DNA of 64,000 bases from Oenanthe sinensis (Eukaryota > Streptophyta > Magnoliopsida > Apiales > Apiaceae). How positions within the stretch are numbered: position 1 is the first letter of the stretch; the number at the start of each line of letters is the position of its first letter. The stretch is from the NCBI GenBank assembly GCA_028671895.1, contig CM053810.1, forward strand, positions 34,823,501-34,887,500. Direction: 5' to 3'. This document shows, piece by piece, positions 32,585-44,900 of the stretch. The notes below the pieces were generated by a model. The model searched no databases, was not told where the DNA came from, and saw only the letters and a list, made by a program, of their open reading frames with translations. Made by a program: the position numbers and the translations under genes.

Positions 32585-34009
32585 CCCTCCACCCCTATAT
32601 TTTGCTACACCAAGATAGCCAAAACACTTTTCACTTTTTCAAATCTAGTATTATATTTAGAAGAAGTATTCTATCCTCATTCTCTTTAGAAAATCTTTCT
32701 CTAGAATACTTCTATCATATAACCCATTTTATTCCAAATTTCAAGTTCTTCAACAAAAGGTTATAATTTCTAAACTAGCTTTTCATTTTTTGTTTCTCTT
32801 CTACAAGCTTAAACATTATAGATCTCTCCCATTAAAACTCGTTTGCCTTGAAAAGAGGAAGAAAAATTATTTTCGATTTTTCTGACCAAATTCTAGTGAG
32901 TTTTTCTAGCGAACTCTAAAGAGTGTTTTAGTTCATATTTGTGGTGTAACAAAGAGGAAAACTTCTTGGTTTCAAAGTTTTTAGATTTGCCCCAAGTTTT
33001 AAGCACAAATCTTTTACAATGATAATACTTTTCAAACCCATATATTTTTAAGAAACCATTTTATTTAAGATATTTGTATATCTATAAGAAAGTTCAAAAC
33101 TAAGCATTTTTAGCTTGATTCTCTCTTTCTAAGAAGGTTCCATCAAGAATACTAGTAGCTTGAAATATTCGACCCCTTTTGTATTGGAAAAATTCGGCCA
33201 CTTTGATTTTTTCGGTCAAAACTCCGGTGAATTTTCCAGCAAGCTTTTGGTAACTTTTTGGAAAACATAAAAGGTCTTCAACTATCCATCTCGTTCTCTT
33301 GAATATTCGACTATTTTGATAAGAGAAAAATATGACCTTCGTGATTTTTCTGATAGAAATTCCGATGAATTATTCCGGCGAACTTGTAGTGAATTTTGGT
33401 AACCTTAGTCTATTAATTACTGAGAATCTCTTTAAAGACTTTTCATTCGATCCTTAACCGGCCAAGTGCTTCTACATTTTATATCCGTCAATTAAACTGC
33501 CAAAAAAGGAAGTTTGAATTTAGAATTGCACTTTCTAGTGTTTAGTTTAATATTCTTCTTTATACTTCATTTCAGTGTTTAATCTTTTTCTTATACGAAC
33601 ACTTTTTAGTGGTTTGTATAAGAATGTACTAAGTTTATATTCTAGATTTGAATTAAATTCAAATAAGCTTTTTATTTGTTGACTTTGAGTCACTAATCTT
33701 GGCTTGAATTTTATCCGTGCATAATGGGTTCTATTTTGAACAAGTTCTAGATCAAAGCTTTACTAGCCTATTTAGTAACCTTCGAAGTCTCCAAAGTGCA
33801 AGTAATTAAGTTTAGTGTTTAGTTAACTAGTAAACAGAGCGGTTATTAAATAGTGACATTGTTTAGCACAAAAGTGCTAAGACTAACTCGGCTTTTTAAT
33901 ATATTCATATAGAATATATTGTATCATTTCGGTATTACTTATACTTAACGTATCAACTTTCGTATAAATCGAGATATCCTTGACTCAAGAAGTTGTACTT
34001 CAGTAATTA

Positions 34010-34010
<1 letters not shown>

Positions 34011-34053
<43 letters not shown>
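34011..34053. repeat. (TA)n microsatellite
   Basis: About 43 bases of TA repeat inside the probable orphan LTR. Confidence 0.95.
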
Positions 34054-34057
<4 letters not shown>

Positions 34058-34906
34058 GCCATTAAATTTATATTCGGCTTATATATTAATAATATAATTT
34101 ACACTTAAGTTATATTTGTATTTATTGCTTAATTGCTTTAAATATAACTTGTGTGAATTGTTGCATTAATATTCTTACTTGTTAGACTTGTTAGAATATT
34201 ATTGTTGTCCCATCGGCCTAGAACTGTAACATTCTAGACCAAAACTCTTTCTTTGTTTGAAAGGTGATTTTTGTAGATATTGTATTCTACACTTACATAA
34301 GGTGAAGTGATGTGAGGTGATCCTTGTTCTAAGACCCAAGCCTTAGGTATTCTAACGGAGAGTTAGTTGCCTTTGCGCTGTGAGAAAAAGAAAAGACCCA
34401 AGACCCGATCTAAGACCCAAGACCGTAATTTGTTAGAAGTAAAAATACTGCACCAAGGGCTACAACGACTTTGAGGAGATAACGGATAGTTATTGTCCGA
34501 GACAAGCCTTGTAGGGTTTTGTACAATTATTTTGAGAAAGTAACGGGGAGTTACTGTTCAAGATAAATATTTGTATGTTATAAAGGCTTCTCTGCCTACG
34601 CTAAGGAGTGTGTTTAAATAACAAAATCTCTAGACTGGGGAAGTGCTCGGGGACTAGATTAAGGGGGCTTATATATTTAGTTAACAATATATAGTGGTCC
34701 TAACTAGGACAAAAATCCTTGTATGGTATTCTCTTTCCCTTACTTTTTACTTTCCATACTTAAAAATTGGATTATTAAGGGTAACAATTTTTAAGAGGAA
34801 AAAAATATTTTTAAACGCTAGTAATATTTTTTAAAAGGGTAATTAAGTTATTCAACCCCCCTCTATCTTAATTACGTCATTACTACCCATTATATGGGAC
34901 CTATCA

Positions 34907-35086
34907 AATTAAACCCGAAAAAAGGATATTAACAACTAATTTAGGAGAGATAAAAATTAAAAGAAGCTCTCCTAATTTAAATAAAATTTATATATATGAG
35001 ATAAAAGTAAACTATTAAGACTCGTGTATATATAAACCATAAACAAGACAACAACATATATGCTAAAAATTATCCAAGCAAATATA

Positions 35087-35134
<48 letters not shown>

Positions 35135-35347
35135 GTGCCGAATAGTTACATATATATATATAATAATAATAATATTTAACTAACTTACGACCCTTGTGCT
35201 CTACAGACAAAAACATTTCTTTTGAAATCAAGGGATACGAGTTTGGTTCGGGAATGAAGGTTCGTATTAATATCCTAAAATTAAACAAGCAAGTAAGATG
35301 ATACAAACACTACTAAATTTGAACCAAGATGTGTGTGTATATATATA
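34907..35347. other. AT-rich intergenic stretch with TA/GT microsatellite
   Basis: No gene seen. A compound (TA)n(GT)n repeat lies at about 35085-35132, with further TA/TAA runs to 35175. The ORF reading through it on the minus strand translates the microsatellite and is not real. Confidence 0.7.
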
Positions 35348-35391
35348 GGGTTAAGTTATATGGAAACTGTCTTTTTGTTAGAGATGTCGGA
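35348..35391. mobile_element. left part of a hairpin MITE split by the chromovirus
   Basis: Begins GGGTTAAGTTATATGGAAAC and continues to the insertion site. Its inverted partner is AGTTATATGGAGACC on the opposite strand of 46601-46618. The remainder lies at 46503-46620. Confidence 0.65.
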
Positions 35392-36301
35392 TGTAACGCG
35401 CCCAAATCCGGGGTCATGGATTTGGTCGTCACTACGGAAATTCTCAATATAACATGACCTGTTTAACAGTTATAATTTCACCTGTAAACATACAACAACT
35501 GAAAAATACATCTGTGACCCCAACTCTCAAGAATCTTTTAGGTTATAGGGCTAGAAACAAGAATCCCAAGTCAGACATCAATTATTATATTTCTCAACCG
35601 GTAAAATCACACTTGTGACCCCATCCATAAAGTTCCTCAAATATAGATTTTTGAACCCATTTTCCAATTACCACCAATTACTATAACCCTTCTCTATTTA
35701 CATAAATCTTATAAAACTAGTATAACTTCGATAAGAAGTATACCAGCTACCAATAATTTTCTATACAAGATAATATTTATTACATATCAACTTATAAATA
35801 ATTCTTACACCAGATCTAGATACTCTGAACCAAATCCTCTTCATCCTGGCATCTTGCCTTCTGCTTCCGAACTATGCGGATAAGTCTCGCCAAGCTGCCT
35901 CTCACTGTAGGGTTATAATTTGAAGTAATGTCATCCCTCTGATCTAGCTGTTGTGTTTGGACCATTTTAAAACAAAGCAAGGGTGAGCTACTATAGCCCA
36001 GCAATAACTCCCGTCATAATAACAGTTAAAATAATTTATGAAATTTTAACTCAATATAAAAGATAGTTTAGGAAACTAAAATTTATAATGCACCACAAGT
36101 TTAGAAAGTAAGCAATTCTAGATATTGCTAAGCACACCACAAAAGTTCTCAAGCTCTCATCAACACTATCAGTAACTTACCACCTCAGCTTTCGTTATAG
36201 TATAAGAATAGTGAAAGTTTAATAATTCTCATCATAGCAGTTTAACAATAATAACCTGCAATTGATCTCAATATAAAAGACAGTATATAAATATGAAATT
36301 T

Positions 36302-36640
36302 ACCATACACCATATGTTTAAATAAATAAACAGCTCAAACACTTATGGAATGCACAACACAATTTCTCAACTCTCAACAACACTATAGAAGGCTCAACAC
36401 GATTTCTCAACTCTATACACCATATGTTTAAATAAATAAACAGCTTAAACACTTATGGAATGCACAACACAATTTCTCAACTCTCAACAACACTATAGAA
36501 GGCTCAACACGATTTCTCAACTCTATACACCGTATGTTTAAATACATAAACAGCTCAAACACTTATGAAATGCACAACACAATTTCTCAACTCCCAACAA
36601 CATTATAGAATGCTCAACACGATTTCTCAACTCTCATCAA
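36302..36640. repeat. three ~118 bp tandem repeats within the LTR
   Basis: Units start at TACACCATATGTTTAAATA (about 36304, 36415 and 36526) and each runs through AACACTTATG, CACAACACAATTTCTCAACT and CTCAACACGATTTCTC. The same array is in the other LTR at about 42905-43245. Confidence 0.9.
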
Positions 36641-36840
36641 CACTATCGGTAACTTAGCACCTTGGCTTTCGTTATAGTGTAAGAACAGCGAAAGTTCAGC
36701 AGTTCCCATTAACACTATCGATAACTTAGCACGTTGGCTTTCGTTATAGTGTAAGAACAGTGAAAGTTCAACAGTTCCCATTAACACTATCGATAACTTA
36801 GCACGTTGGCTTTCGTTACAGTGTTAATGTCAAATCCCAA
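36640..36840. repeat. ~72 bp tandem repeats with internal dyads within the LTR
   Basis: About three units of CACTATCGGTAACTTAGCAC, TTGGCTTTCGTTATAGTG and GAACAGCGAAAGTTCAGCAG. Within a unit, CACTAT and ATAGTG, and CTTTCG and CGAAAG, can pair. A related unit lies earlier at about 36166-36240. The copy in the other LTR is at about 43245-43440. Confidence 0.85.
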
Positions 36841-39424
36841 TTGGGAAGAATGGACTTTCATTGGAGTAATTATAGTGACAATGTAGGTCGGTGATCAGTC
36901 GCCCACACTTGCCTCTCCGAGGGACATCTCTGTTTTTCTACTCTTCTACTAGTAGTGGATGATCCGCCTTTTCTCTGACGTCACCCTGACCGCATTCGGG
37001 CCATAGTATACTTGATGGCATACCCGTCTGGCAGCTCTTACACTTTGTATACATAATGCGCCGTGCAAGCACGTCGACTTTCTCTAGTACTCCAGTCCAA
37101 TTGAATAATTTATTTGGAAGGAAATTGAATTCAGTCCAAAATCACATCTCATTCTCTTTTCAGATTTCAACACCAGAGGATTGATTGACTCCCAGAATTA
37201 TGAGGAAGTAATCTTATATGCACATGTTGACTTATAGTCAAATAATCTCTTTTTGCTCAAATATCTCTCACACAAGAAGTTTTCAAAATTACACGACCAG
37301 GGAGTTGTTTTAAAATCACCAAAGTTCTCAAAATGATTATTGGATAAATAAATCATTTGTAGAAGATTTTAGATCTAATTGAATAACTCAAAATAATTTC
37401 TCAAGAAACGACCTCGAGACTCTGTTGACAAACTGTCAGAAACTCACACTAACTCCCGGTCAAAACATGAAACACAAACTCGGAAACTCAACTCTTAGAA
37501 CACTTCTCAATCTCTACTTATGCACACTCTAACTTTATAAGATTCAGAGTTGATAAGTAAGCACACGTAATCACAAGATAATGAATAGTGAACAGTACAG
37601 ACATATATGTATGTTTGTAAGAAAATATATTCCAAAACACAACAGAACCTTTTTATGAAGTAGTATTCACCAAAATGTAAAAAGGTTTGAAAACTTGCCT
37701 TTGGTCCTTAGCAATGAAGCAGAAATTCTAATTAATTCTCCTTCAATCACAGTAGGTCCATATCTTCTCTCGTCACATGATGTCTCATTACTCCCACTTG
37801 ATTATGTTCTAACATAACAGGATATATATCAGCTTGGTCTCATATCCCAAGCAAACACAACTCAAATACACACTATTTATTAAACTCAAAATCAAACCAA
37901 ACGAACAAATCCCCCTTTGGAAAACTCAGAACTTCTTATTACAACTATGCCTCAATAGTATCACATTGTAGACTTTCATATCTCTTAAGTCATCACGTAT
38001 GCACATTTTATTATGGTATTAATCCCTCTAAATCCTCAATATTAACTCATATATAAATGGCCATATTATTTAAGCCATGATTCTCTATTTTACCCTGAAA
38101 CATTTCATTTATACGTCTTCTTAATTCTAAAGTTTATTGAACTTAAGTGAATGTATTCTCTGCAGCAAATTGGACATGACCTATTCATAAGTTGGACTAT
38201 GCCCGGTGTAAAAACACCTCAATTACAACCTCAAATCAATCTCAAAATATTCACAACAATCCACAACATATGTCAAGTCCAAATATGGTCATTAACATTT
38301 GTACTAGGTAGTTTTATTAGAACTTATTTTTCCCGATATTTCACTTCCTCGTGCCTACTTTAGCTACTCGCAAAACTGTTTTGTCAATGATTTTTAATCA
38401 AGTTCTATACACCAACATGTAGTCATGATACTCCTCAACAATTTTCGTTACTTGACCGACTCGAGACAAGTCCTCTATCTTGCTCGAAATCGTCTCCCAA
38501 AACGGTTGCTTCACCATTTTCTTATGCTCATTTCACTTAATACCTTGTTTTCTAGCATTTTTAATAAATTGGAAATTAATCCATTTGACAAGATTTCTTT
38601 TCTGAGGTCTTCTATGACTGTCAAGGAATATCTCATAAAAGTTTCATATTTTATTAAGCTCCGTAGCTAGTCCAATTATAGCCTCAAAGTTGGACAAAAA
38701 CAGAATTTCCATTTTCTGCGCTACCGTTATTAAAACGTTCATAACTTTTGACTCGTAACTCCGAATAACGCAAAATTAGCGCTCAAACGATCTAGAGACT
38801 ATCTACTATCTAACCATATCATCCATAAGCCAAGAGCAGTGACCAACTGTTCCCAGATTTTTCTGGACAGTTACTGCAGTAAGGTTTAAGAAAAAATGGC
38901 ATGGTTACGTTTGTAAACTCATCGTTTTCCATTTCTATTCTACTTCAATTCAACCAACAATCAATCGCAAACTCCTCATTCCACATCAACAATCAACATA
39001 CATCAATCTCAAGCCATTTAACTAATTAAATTATAAACCAAGAGCTTAATCATCAAATTAACAAACCATGGCTTTACATGCTTAACCAATGTTACCCATA
39101 GCCTAAATAACTCTTAACAATCATTAACCAACCTAAAGGAACTCAAGAATCAAAGAAAACAAATTTTCAATTTTCGAAGTTACTGTTCATTCGAACATTA
39201 TTTGAATCATAACTAAAGATTTCATGGATGGTTGCTTCTAAGAATCAAGAGGAAACAAGATGGTAATCATACCTTCGATTCAAGCTATTAAACTCAATGA
39301 TCCATGAAGAATCCATGTAGTTATGAATTTTTCTTCCTCTCATCTTCTTCTTTGCCGAATGGAGCTTTTGAAATGAGGAAAAATCTGATTTTTCCTTGTT
39401 TTTGGTAAATGTGTGGTGGAAGCT

Positions 39425-39445
39425 TGCTATTTAATAAGGTTCGTG
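39425..39445 (-). promoter_or_regulatory. TATA-like box in the chromovirus LTR
   Basis: The minus strand reads CTTATTAAATAGCAAGC. A leader-like stretch follows, with AATCGAAG|GTATGATT about 160 bases downstream. The other LTR has the same site near 46030 with one change (TATTAAATAGC kept). Confidence 0.5.
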
Positions 39446-39901
39446 CGGTAGTCGCGTAATTTTCCGACGACGTTTTAATTTCTTGTTCTCATTCTCTTTT
39501 CTTTCGTCCCACCTAAGTTTTAAAACTTAAAATCTCATATTATGATTCTAATATATTTTAGAATCATTAAATTAATACTCTTTAATTGTTTCGAGAATTT
39601 ACGAAACAATTCTCCGGATAAACACCTTTCACTTACACCGTTTCTCAAACTCTGTTCTAACTTTCGAAAGAACTTCAACTTTATTTTATTGGACTAAAAT
39701 AATTATAAGTCCTATATTTATTCTGTATGCTCTCATAAATACCGATACACATTTTCTTGTATACCCCGTATATTAATAATACGGTCTCATATCTCAAGTA
39801 CCTTATATAAAAAAAAAATCCATAAAATCGTTTATTCATAAAATGAAATTTTTTATCTAAATTCTTAATAATATAAAGTGTCAAAAATATGGGTTATTAC
39901 A

Positions 39902-39920
39902 GTCTCCCCTCCTTAAAAGG
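39902..39920 (-). other. polypurine tract of the chromovirus
   Basis: The minus strand reads TTTTAAGGAGGGGAGAC directly before the LTR start TGTAATAAC. The sequence before it (GATTCCGAGGACGGAATCC) is typical of plant chromoviruses. Confidence 0.88.
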
Positions 39921-39937
39921 ATTCCGTCCTCGGAATC

Positions 39938-40115
39938 TCATTTAAAGTAAGGATATTTCTCTAGCATTGCACTCTCTAACTCCCAAATCGACTCTTCGAC
40001 CTTCTGGTTTCTCCACAGCACTCTTACTAGTTTAACACCTTTGTTTCTCAGAACCTGTTCCTTCTGATCAAGAATCTCTAACCATGTTCTCTCTCTGTTC
40101 CTCTATTACTTTCTC
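39938..40115 (-). pseudogene. chromodomain end of the chromovirus pol
   Basis: Minus-strand translation gives ILDQKEQVLRNKGVKLVRV, then LWRNQKVEESIWELES and EKYPYFK before a stop at 39938-39940. This is the chromodomain that ends chromovirus integrase and is thought to guide insertion to particular chromatin. It is the best preserved coding piece of this element. The integrase core that should precede it is missing. Confidence 0.82.
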
Positions 40116-40620
40116 TTAACATACTCGTATTTTATCAATTAGCTCTGGTTGAATTCGAATCTCAAGAAGTGTTTCGGTCCCTTCCTCTGGTAACCGCACC
40201 TCTATCACCATTTGTTCAAATCCTCGTATTAATTCTTCTGAGGAAACTAACATCTTTAGTTATTCATTCCTACTCAAGGCATCGGCCTTATCGAACAATC
40301 ATAATCTTTAATCAAGTCTAACCATCTCCTCTGACTCATATTTGATTCTCCCTAGGTGAAGATATACTTAGACTCTTATGGTCCGTGTACATCTCACACT
40401 TCTCTCCATACAGGTAGTGTCTCTAAATATTCATGGCAAACACTATTGCGGCCAACTTTAAGTCATCAGTAAGGTACCTTATTTCAAATTCCTTTCAACT
40501 TTCTGGACCCATATGCAATTACATTGCCGTGTTGCATTAGAACACATCCCAATCCCTTATGAGATGCGTCATTGTAAATCACAAAAGCTCATTTATCATC
40601 AGGTAATGGCAGCACTGAGC
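40116..40620 (-). pseudogene. RNase H and integrase-linker fragments of the chromovirus
   Basis: Readable with stops and frame changes. First comes a linker (EVRLPEEGTETLLEIRIQPE) and a DKADALSR block near 40270. RNase H fragments upstream are YNDASHKGLGCVLMQHGNVI, AYGSRKLKEFEIRYLTDD, AAIVFAMNI and YLYGEKCEMYTDHKSL. Order and motifs fit a Ty3/gypsy pol. A deletion joins the linker directly to the chromodomain, so the integrase zinc finger and core are lost. Confidence 0.8.
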
Positions 40621-40975
40621 TGTCACCAACCTTCTCTTTAACTCTCAGTAATCAATACATCATCTCATACTGCCCTCTTTCTTCTTTACAAACAACACTG
40701 ATGCACTCCAAGGAAACACACTCGGTCTTATCATTCACTTCTCTAACAATTCTTTTAGCTGAATGACCAACTCCTTCATCTCGACAGGAGTTAGCCGATA
40801 GGGAGCCTTCGAAACTGTTGAGGTCTCTGGTGCTAGTTTTATAACAAATTATATGCCTCGGTCGGATGGTAATCTCGAAAGGTCTCTTGGAAACACATCC
40901 TCAATTTCATTCACTACTGGGATGTCCCTTATATCAGGTACTCCATCCTCTGCATATATAACATGTTTTAAATTT
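40621..40975 (-). pseudogene. RT N-terminal fragment of the chromovirus
   Basis: The minus strand can be read as a VNEIEDVFPRDLSRLPSDR block (end of the protease-RT linker), YRLTPVEMKELVIQLKELL, and PSVFPWSASVLFVKKKEGS, the conserved first RT blocks. The YxDD-bearing centre of RT is absent; sequence passes straight into RNase H. Confidence 0.8.
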
Positions 40976-41974
40976 TAAACTTCATTTATCTAAAACTAAC
41001 ATTTAGAAAATAATCTCTTTCATTAACTATGAGAATCTCCTCTTTACTAGGTTTTCTCCTCTTTCCATATCAACCTCATAGGGTAAGTAAGCCTTACTTC
41101 TCGTCACAACAATCTCTTTGTTTTCTCTATCTCCTTTTTAGTTTGTTCACTTCCCATCTCTAAAGTAATAAATTCCTACACTAACTAGGTGTAGTCGCTC
41201 AATTTCAACACTGTTACCCTATTTTGAATCCACGGTTTCAGCCCTTGTTGAAACCTTCTTACTCTATTCTCCTCCGAATTTACAAAATTCGGCACAAATC
41301 TCGAAAATTCCATAAACTTCACCTTATACTCTGCCATAGACAATTTCTCTTATCTAGGCCCAAAACTTTATCTCCATAATTTCAGATAATACTACTGTAC
41401 GTATGAAATAAAATTTCTTTAAAACTCACATTACTCTGACTCGTATTGTGATCCTCTTTTGTTCTCGGTAATCTCATCACAATTCTCAGTTCATATTAGT
41501 GAAGCTAACTCATTATGACCTGGTTGGCATACCTTCAAAACTTTTAGAGTTAACAAGAATCATGGAAAATATAACTCAGAAGAGGAAATATATCTTCTAG
41601 CAAAATTCTCCCTTAGAGAGTTTTCCCAATAAATCATAGGAAATGAAGGTATTGCCAAGGTCTTCACAGATGCCTTCTCTATCAATTCCTCAGAAAGATC
41701 ACCGTTTCACTATAAATCTAGTTCTCAACGTCTTGAGGTTATCGATATCCTACATCGTCATCAACTCGTAATAATCTCTAGAGATTCCACAGTAGACATC
41801 AACAGCCACAAAGAGTTCTATCCAACTCAATACAGTCATCTCAAGCAAACACTCTAATTTTTAACTTATTCATTGGTACTATATCCAATAGTCCAACACG
41901 AACTCTACATGAGCTCAAACGTCCTTACATAACTATCCACCATCCTACACACTCTCGTTTCTAGTTTACTATAA
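40976..41974 (-). pseudogene. gag remnant and degraded 5' interior of the chromovirus
   Basis: At about 41200-41340 the minus strand reads MAEYKVKFMEFSRFVPNF, EENRVRRFQQGLKPWIQ and NRVTVLKLSDY, matching the plant retrotransposon gag domain. The rest (protease, zinc knuckle, gag ends) is too decayed to follow, with many stops. Confidence 0.72.
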
Positions 41975-41991
41975 CCTCAGCTCTGATACCA
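41975..41991 (-). other. primer binding site of the chromovirus
   Basis: The minus strand reads TGGTATCAGAGCTGAGG, complementary to the tRNA-Met 3' end, three bases from the LTR. Confidence 0.92.
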
Positions 41992-41994
41992 TTC

Positions 41995-44900
41995 TGTAAC
42001 GCGCCCAAATCCGGGGTCATGGATTTGGTCGTCACTACGGAAATTCTCAATATAACATGACCTGTTTAACAGTTATAATTTCAACTGTAAACATACAACA
42101 ACTGAAAAATACATCTGTGACCCCAACTCTCAAGAATCTTTTAGGTTATAGGGCTAGAAACAAGAATCCCAAGTCAGACATCAATTATTACATTTCTCAA
42201 CCGGTAAAATCACACTTGTGACCCCATCCATAAAGTTCCTCAAATATAGATTTTTGAACCCATTTTCCAATTACCACCAATTACTATAACCCTTCTCTAT
42301 TTACACAAATCTTATAAAACAAGTATAACTTCGATAAGAAGTATACCAGCTACCAATAATTTTCTATACAAGATAATATTTATTACATATCAACTTATAA
42401 ATAATTCTTACACCAGATCTAGATACTCTGAACCAAATCCTCTTCATCTTGGCATCTTGCCTTCTGCTTCCGAACTATGCGGATAAGTCTCGCCAAGCTG
42501 CCTCTCACTGTAGGGTTATAATTTGAAGTAATGCCATCCCTCTGATCTAGCTGTTGTGTTTGGACCATTTTAAAACAAAGCAAGGGTGAGCTACTATAGC
42601 CCAGCAATAACTCCCGTCATAATAACAGTTAAAATAATTTATGAAATTTTAACTCAATATAAAAGATAGTTTAGGAAACTAAAATTTATAATGCACCACA
42701 AGTTTAGAAAGTAAGCAATTCTAGATATTGCTAAGCACACCACAAAAGTTCTCAAGCTCTCATCAACACTATCAGTAACTTAACACCTCAGCTTTCGTTA
42801 TAGTATAAGAATAGTGAAAGTTTAATAATTCTCACCATAGCAGTTTAACAATAATAACCTGCAATTGATCTCAATATAAAAGACAGTATATAAATATGAA
42901 ATTTACCATACACCATATGTTTAAATAAATAAACAGCTCAAACACTTATGGAATGCACAACACAATTTCTCAACTCTCAACAACACTATAGAAGGCTCAA
43001 CACGATTTCTCAACTCTATACACCATATGTTTAAATAAATAAACAGCTTAAACACTTATGGAATGCACAACACAATTTCTCAACTCTCAACAACACTATA
43101 GAAGGCTCAACACGATTTCTCAACTCTATACACCGTATGTTTAAATACATAAACAGCTCAAACACTTATGAAATGCACAACACAATTTCTCAACTCCCAA
43201 CAACATTATAGAATGCTCAACACTATTTCTCAACTCTCATCAACACTATCGGTAACTTAGCACCTTGGCTTTCGTTATAGTGTAAGAACAGCGAAAGTTC
43301 AGCAGTTCTCATTAACACTATCGATAACTTAGCACGTTGGCTTTCGTTATAGTGTAAGAACAGTGAAAGTTCAACAGTTCCCATTAATACTATCGATAAC
43401 TTAGCACGTTGGCTTTCGTTACAGTGTTAATGTCAAATCCCAATTGGGAAGAATGGACTTTCATTGGAGTAATTATAGTGACAATGTAGGTCGGTGATCA
43501 GTCGCCCACACTTGCCTCTCCGAGGGACATCTCTGTTTTTCTACTCTTCTACTAGTAGTGGATGATCCGCCTTTTCTCTGACGTCACCCTGACCGCATTC
43601 GGGCCATAGTATACTTGATGGCATACCCGTCTGGCAGCTCTTACACTTTGTATACATAATGCGCCGTGCAAGCACGTCGACTTTCTCTAGTACTCCAGTC
43701 CAATTGAATAATTTATTTGGAAGGAAATTGAATTCAGTCCAAAATCACATCTCATTCTCTTTTCAGATTTCAACACCAGAGGATTGATTGACTCCCAGAA
43801 TTATGAGGAAGTAATCTTATATGCACATGTTGACTTATAGTCAAATAATCTCTTTTTGCTCAAATATCTCTCACACAAGAAGTTTTCAAAATTACACGAC
43901 CAGGGAGTTGTTTTAAAATCACCAAAGTTCTCAAAATGATTATTGGATAAATATATCATTTATAGAAGATTTTAGATCTAATTGAATAACTCAAAATAAT
44001 TTCTCAAGAAATGACCTCGAGACACTGTTGACAAACTGTCAGAAACTCACACTAACTCCCCGTCAAAACATGAAACACAAACTCGGAAACTCAACTCTTA
44101 GAACACTTCTCAATCTCTACTTATGCACACTCTAACTTTATAAGATTCAGAGTTGATAAGTAAGCACACGTAATCACAAGATAATGAATAGTGAACAGTA
44201 CAGACATATATGTATGTTTGTAAGAAAATATATTCCAAAACACAACAAAACCTTTTTATGAAGTAGTATTCACCAAAATGTAAAAAGGTTTGAAAACTTG
44301 CCTTTGGTCCTTAGCAATGAAGCAGAAATACTAATTAATTCTCCTTCAATCACAGTAGGTCCATATCTTCTCTCGTCACATGATGTCTCATTACTCCCAC
44401 TTGATTATGTTCTAACATAACAGGATATATATCAGCTTGGTCTCATATCCCAAGCAAACACAACTCAAATACACACTATTTATTAAACTCAAAATCAAAC
44501 CAAACGAACAAATCCCCCTTTGGAAAACTCAGATCTTCTTATTACAACTATGCCTCAATAGTATCACATTGTAGACTTTCATATCTCTTAAGTCATCACG
44601 TATGCATATTTTATTATGGCATTAATCCCTCTAAATCCTCAATATTAACTCATATATAAATGGCCATATTATTTAAGCCATGATTCTCTATTTTACCCTG
44701 AAACATTTCATTTATACGTCTTCTTAATTCTAAAGTTTATTGAACTTAAGTGAATGTATTCTCTGCAGCAAATTGGACATAACCTATTCATAAGTTGGAC
44801 TATGCCCGGTGTAAAAACACCTCAATTACAACCTCAAATCAATCTCAAAATATTCACAACAATCCACAACATATGTCAAGTCCAAATATGGTCATTAACA

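Larger units (their letters stand above)
31456..34906 (+). repeat. probable orphan long LTR (3.45 kb)
   Basis: It starts TGAAAGAAAG right after a purine tract (caaaaaggggaagat) and ends ...GGGACCTATCA. A TATA box (CCTATAAATACAAC, about 32571-32584) is followed by a long leader-like stretch. A T/C-rich TTCAACCCCCCTCT segment close to the end resembles the ends of many copia LTRs. No partner LTR, PBS or coding region is visible, so it is a solo or orphan 3' LTR. The weak ORF at 32413-32766 lies over the TATA region and is not supported. Boundaries are inferred. Confidence 0.45.
35392..39901 (-). repeat. 3' LTR of the chromovirus (4510 bp)
   Basis: Nearly identical to 41995-46502; I noticed only scattered single-base differences and few indels. 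It contains two sets of internal tandem repeats (36302-36640 and 36640-36840). On the minus strand a TATA-like TTATTAAATAGC lies near 39430 and an AG|GTATGATT donor-like site near 39271. Short ORFs inside are the same in both LTR copies simply because the LTRs are copies. Confidence 0.94.

Noticed and set aside
35070..35306. 78-codon minus-strand ORF with a His-Thr run
   Set aside because: It translates the GT microsatellite.
35816..36004. 62-codon ORF repeated at 42419-42607, and ORF pairs at 38151/44754 and 38425/45028
   Set aside because: They are conserved only because both lie in copies of one LTR. The first (U5, minus strand) could be a leader peptide, but nothing supports translation.
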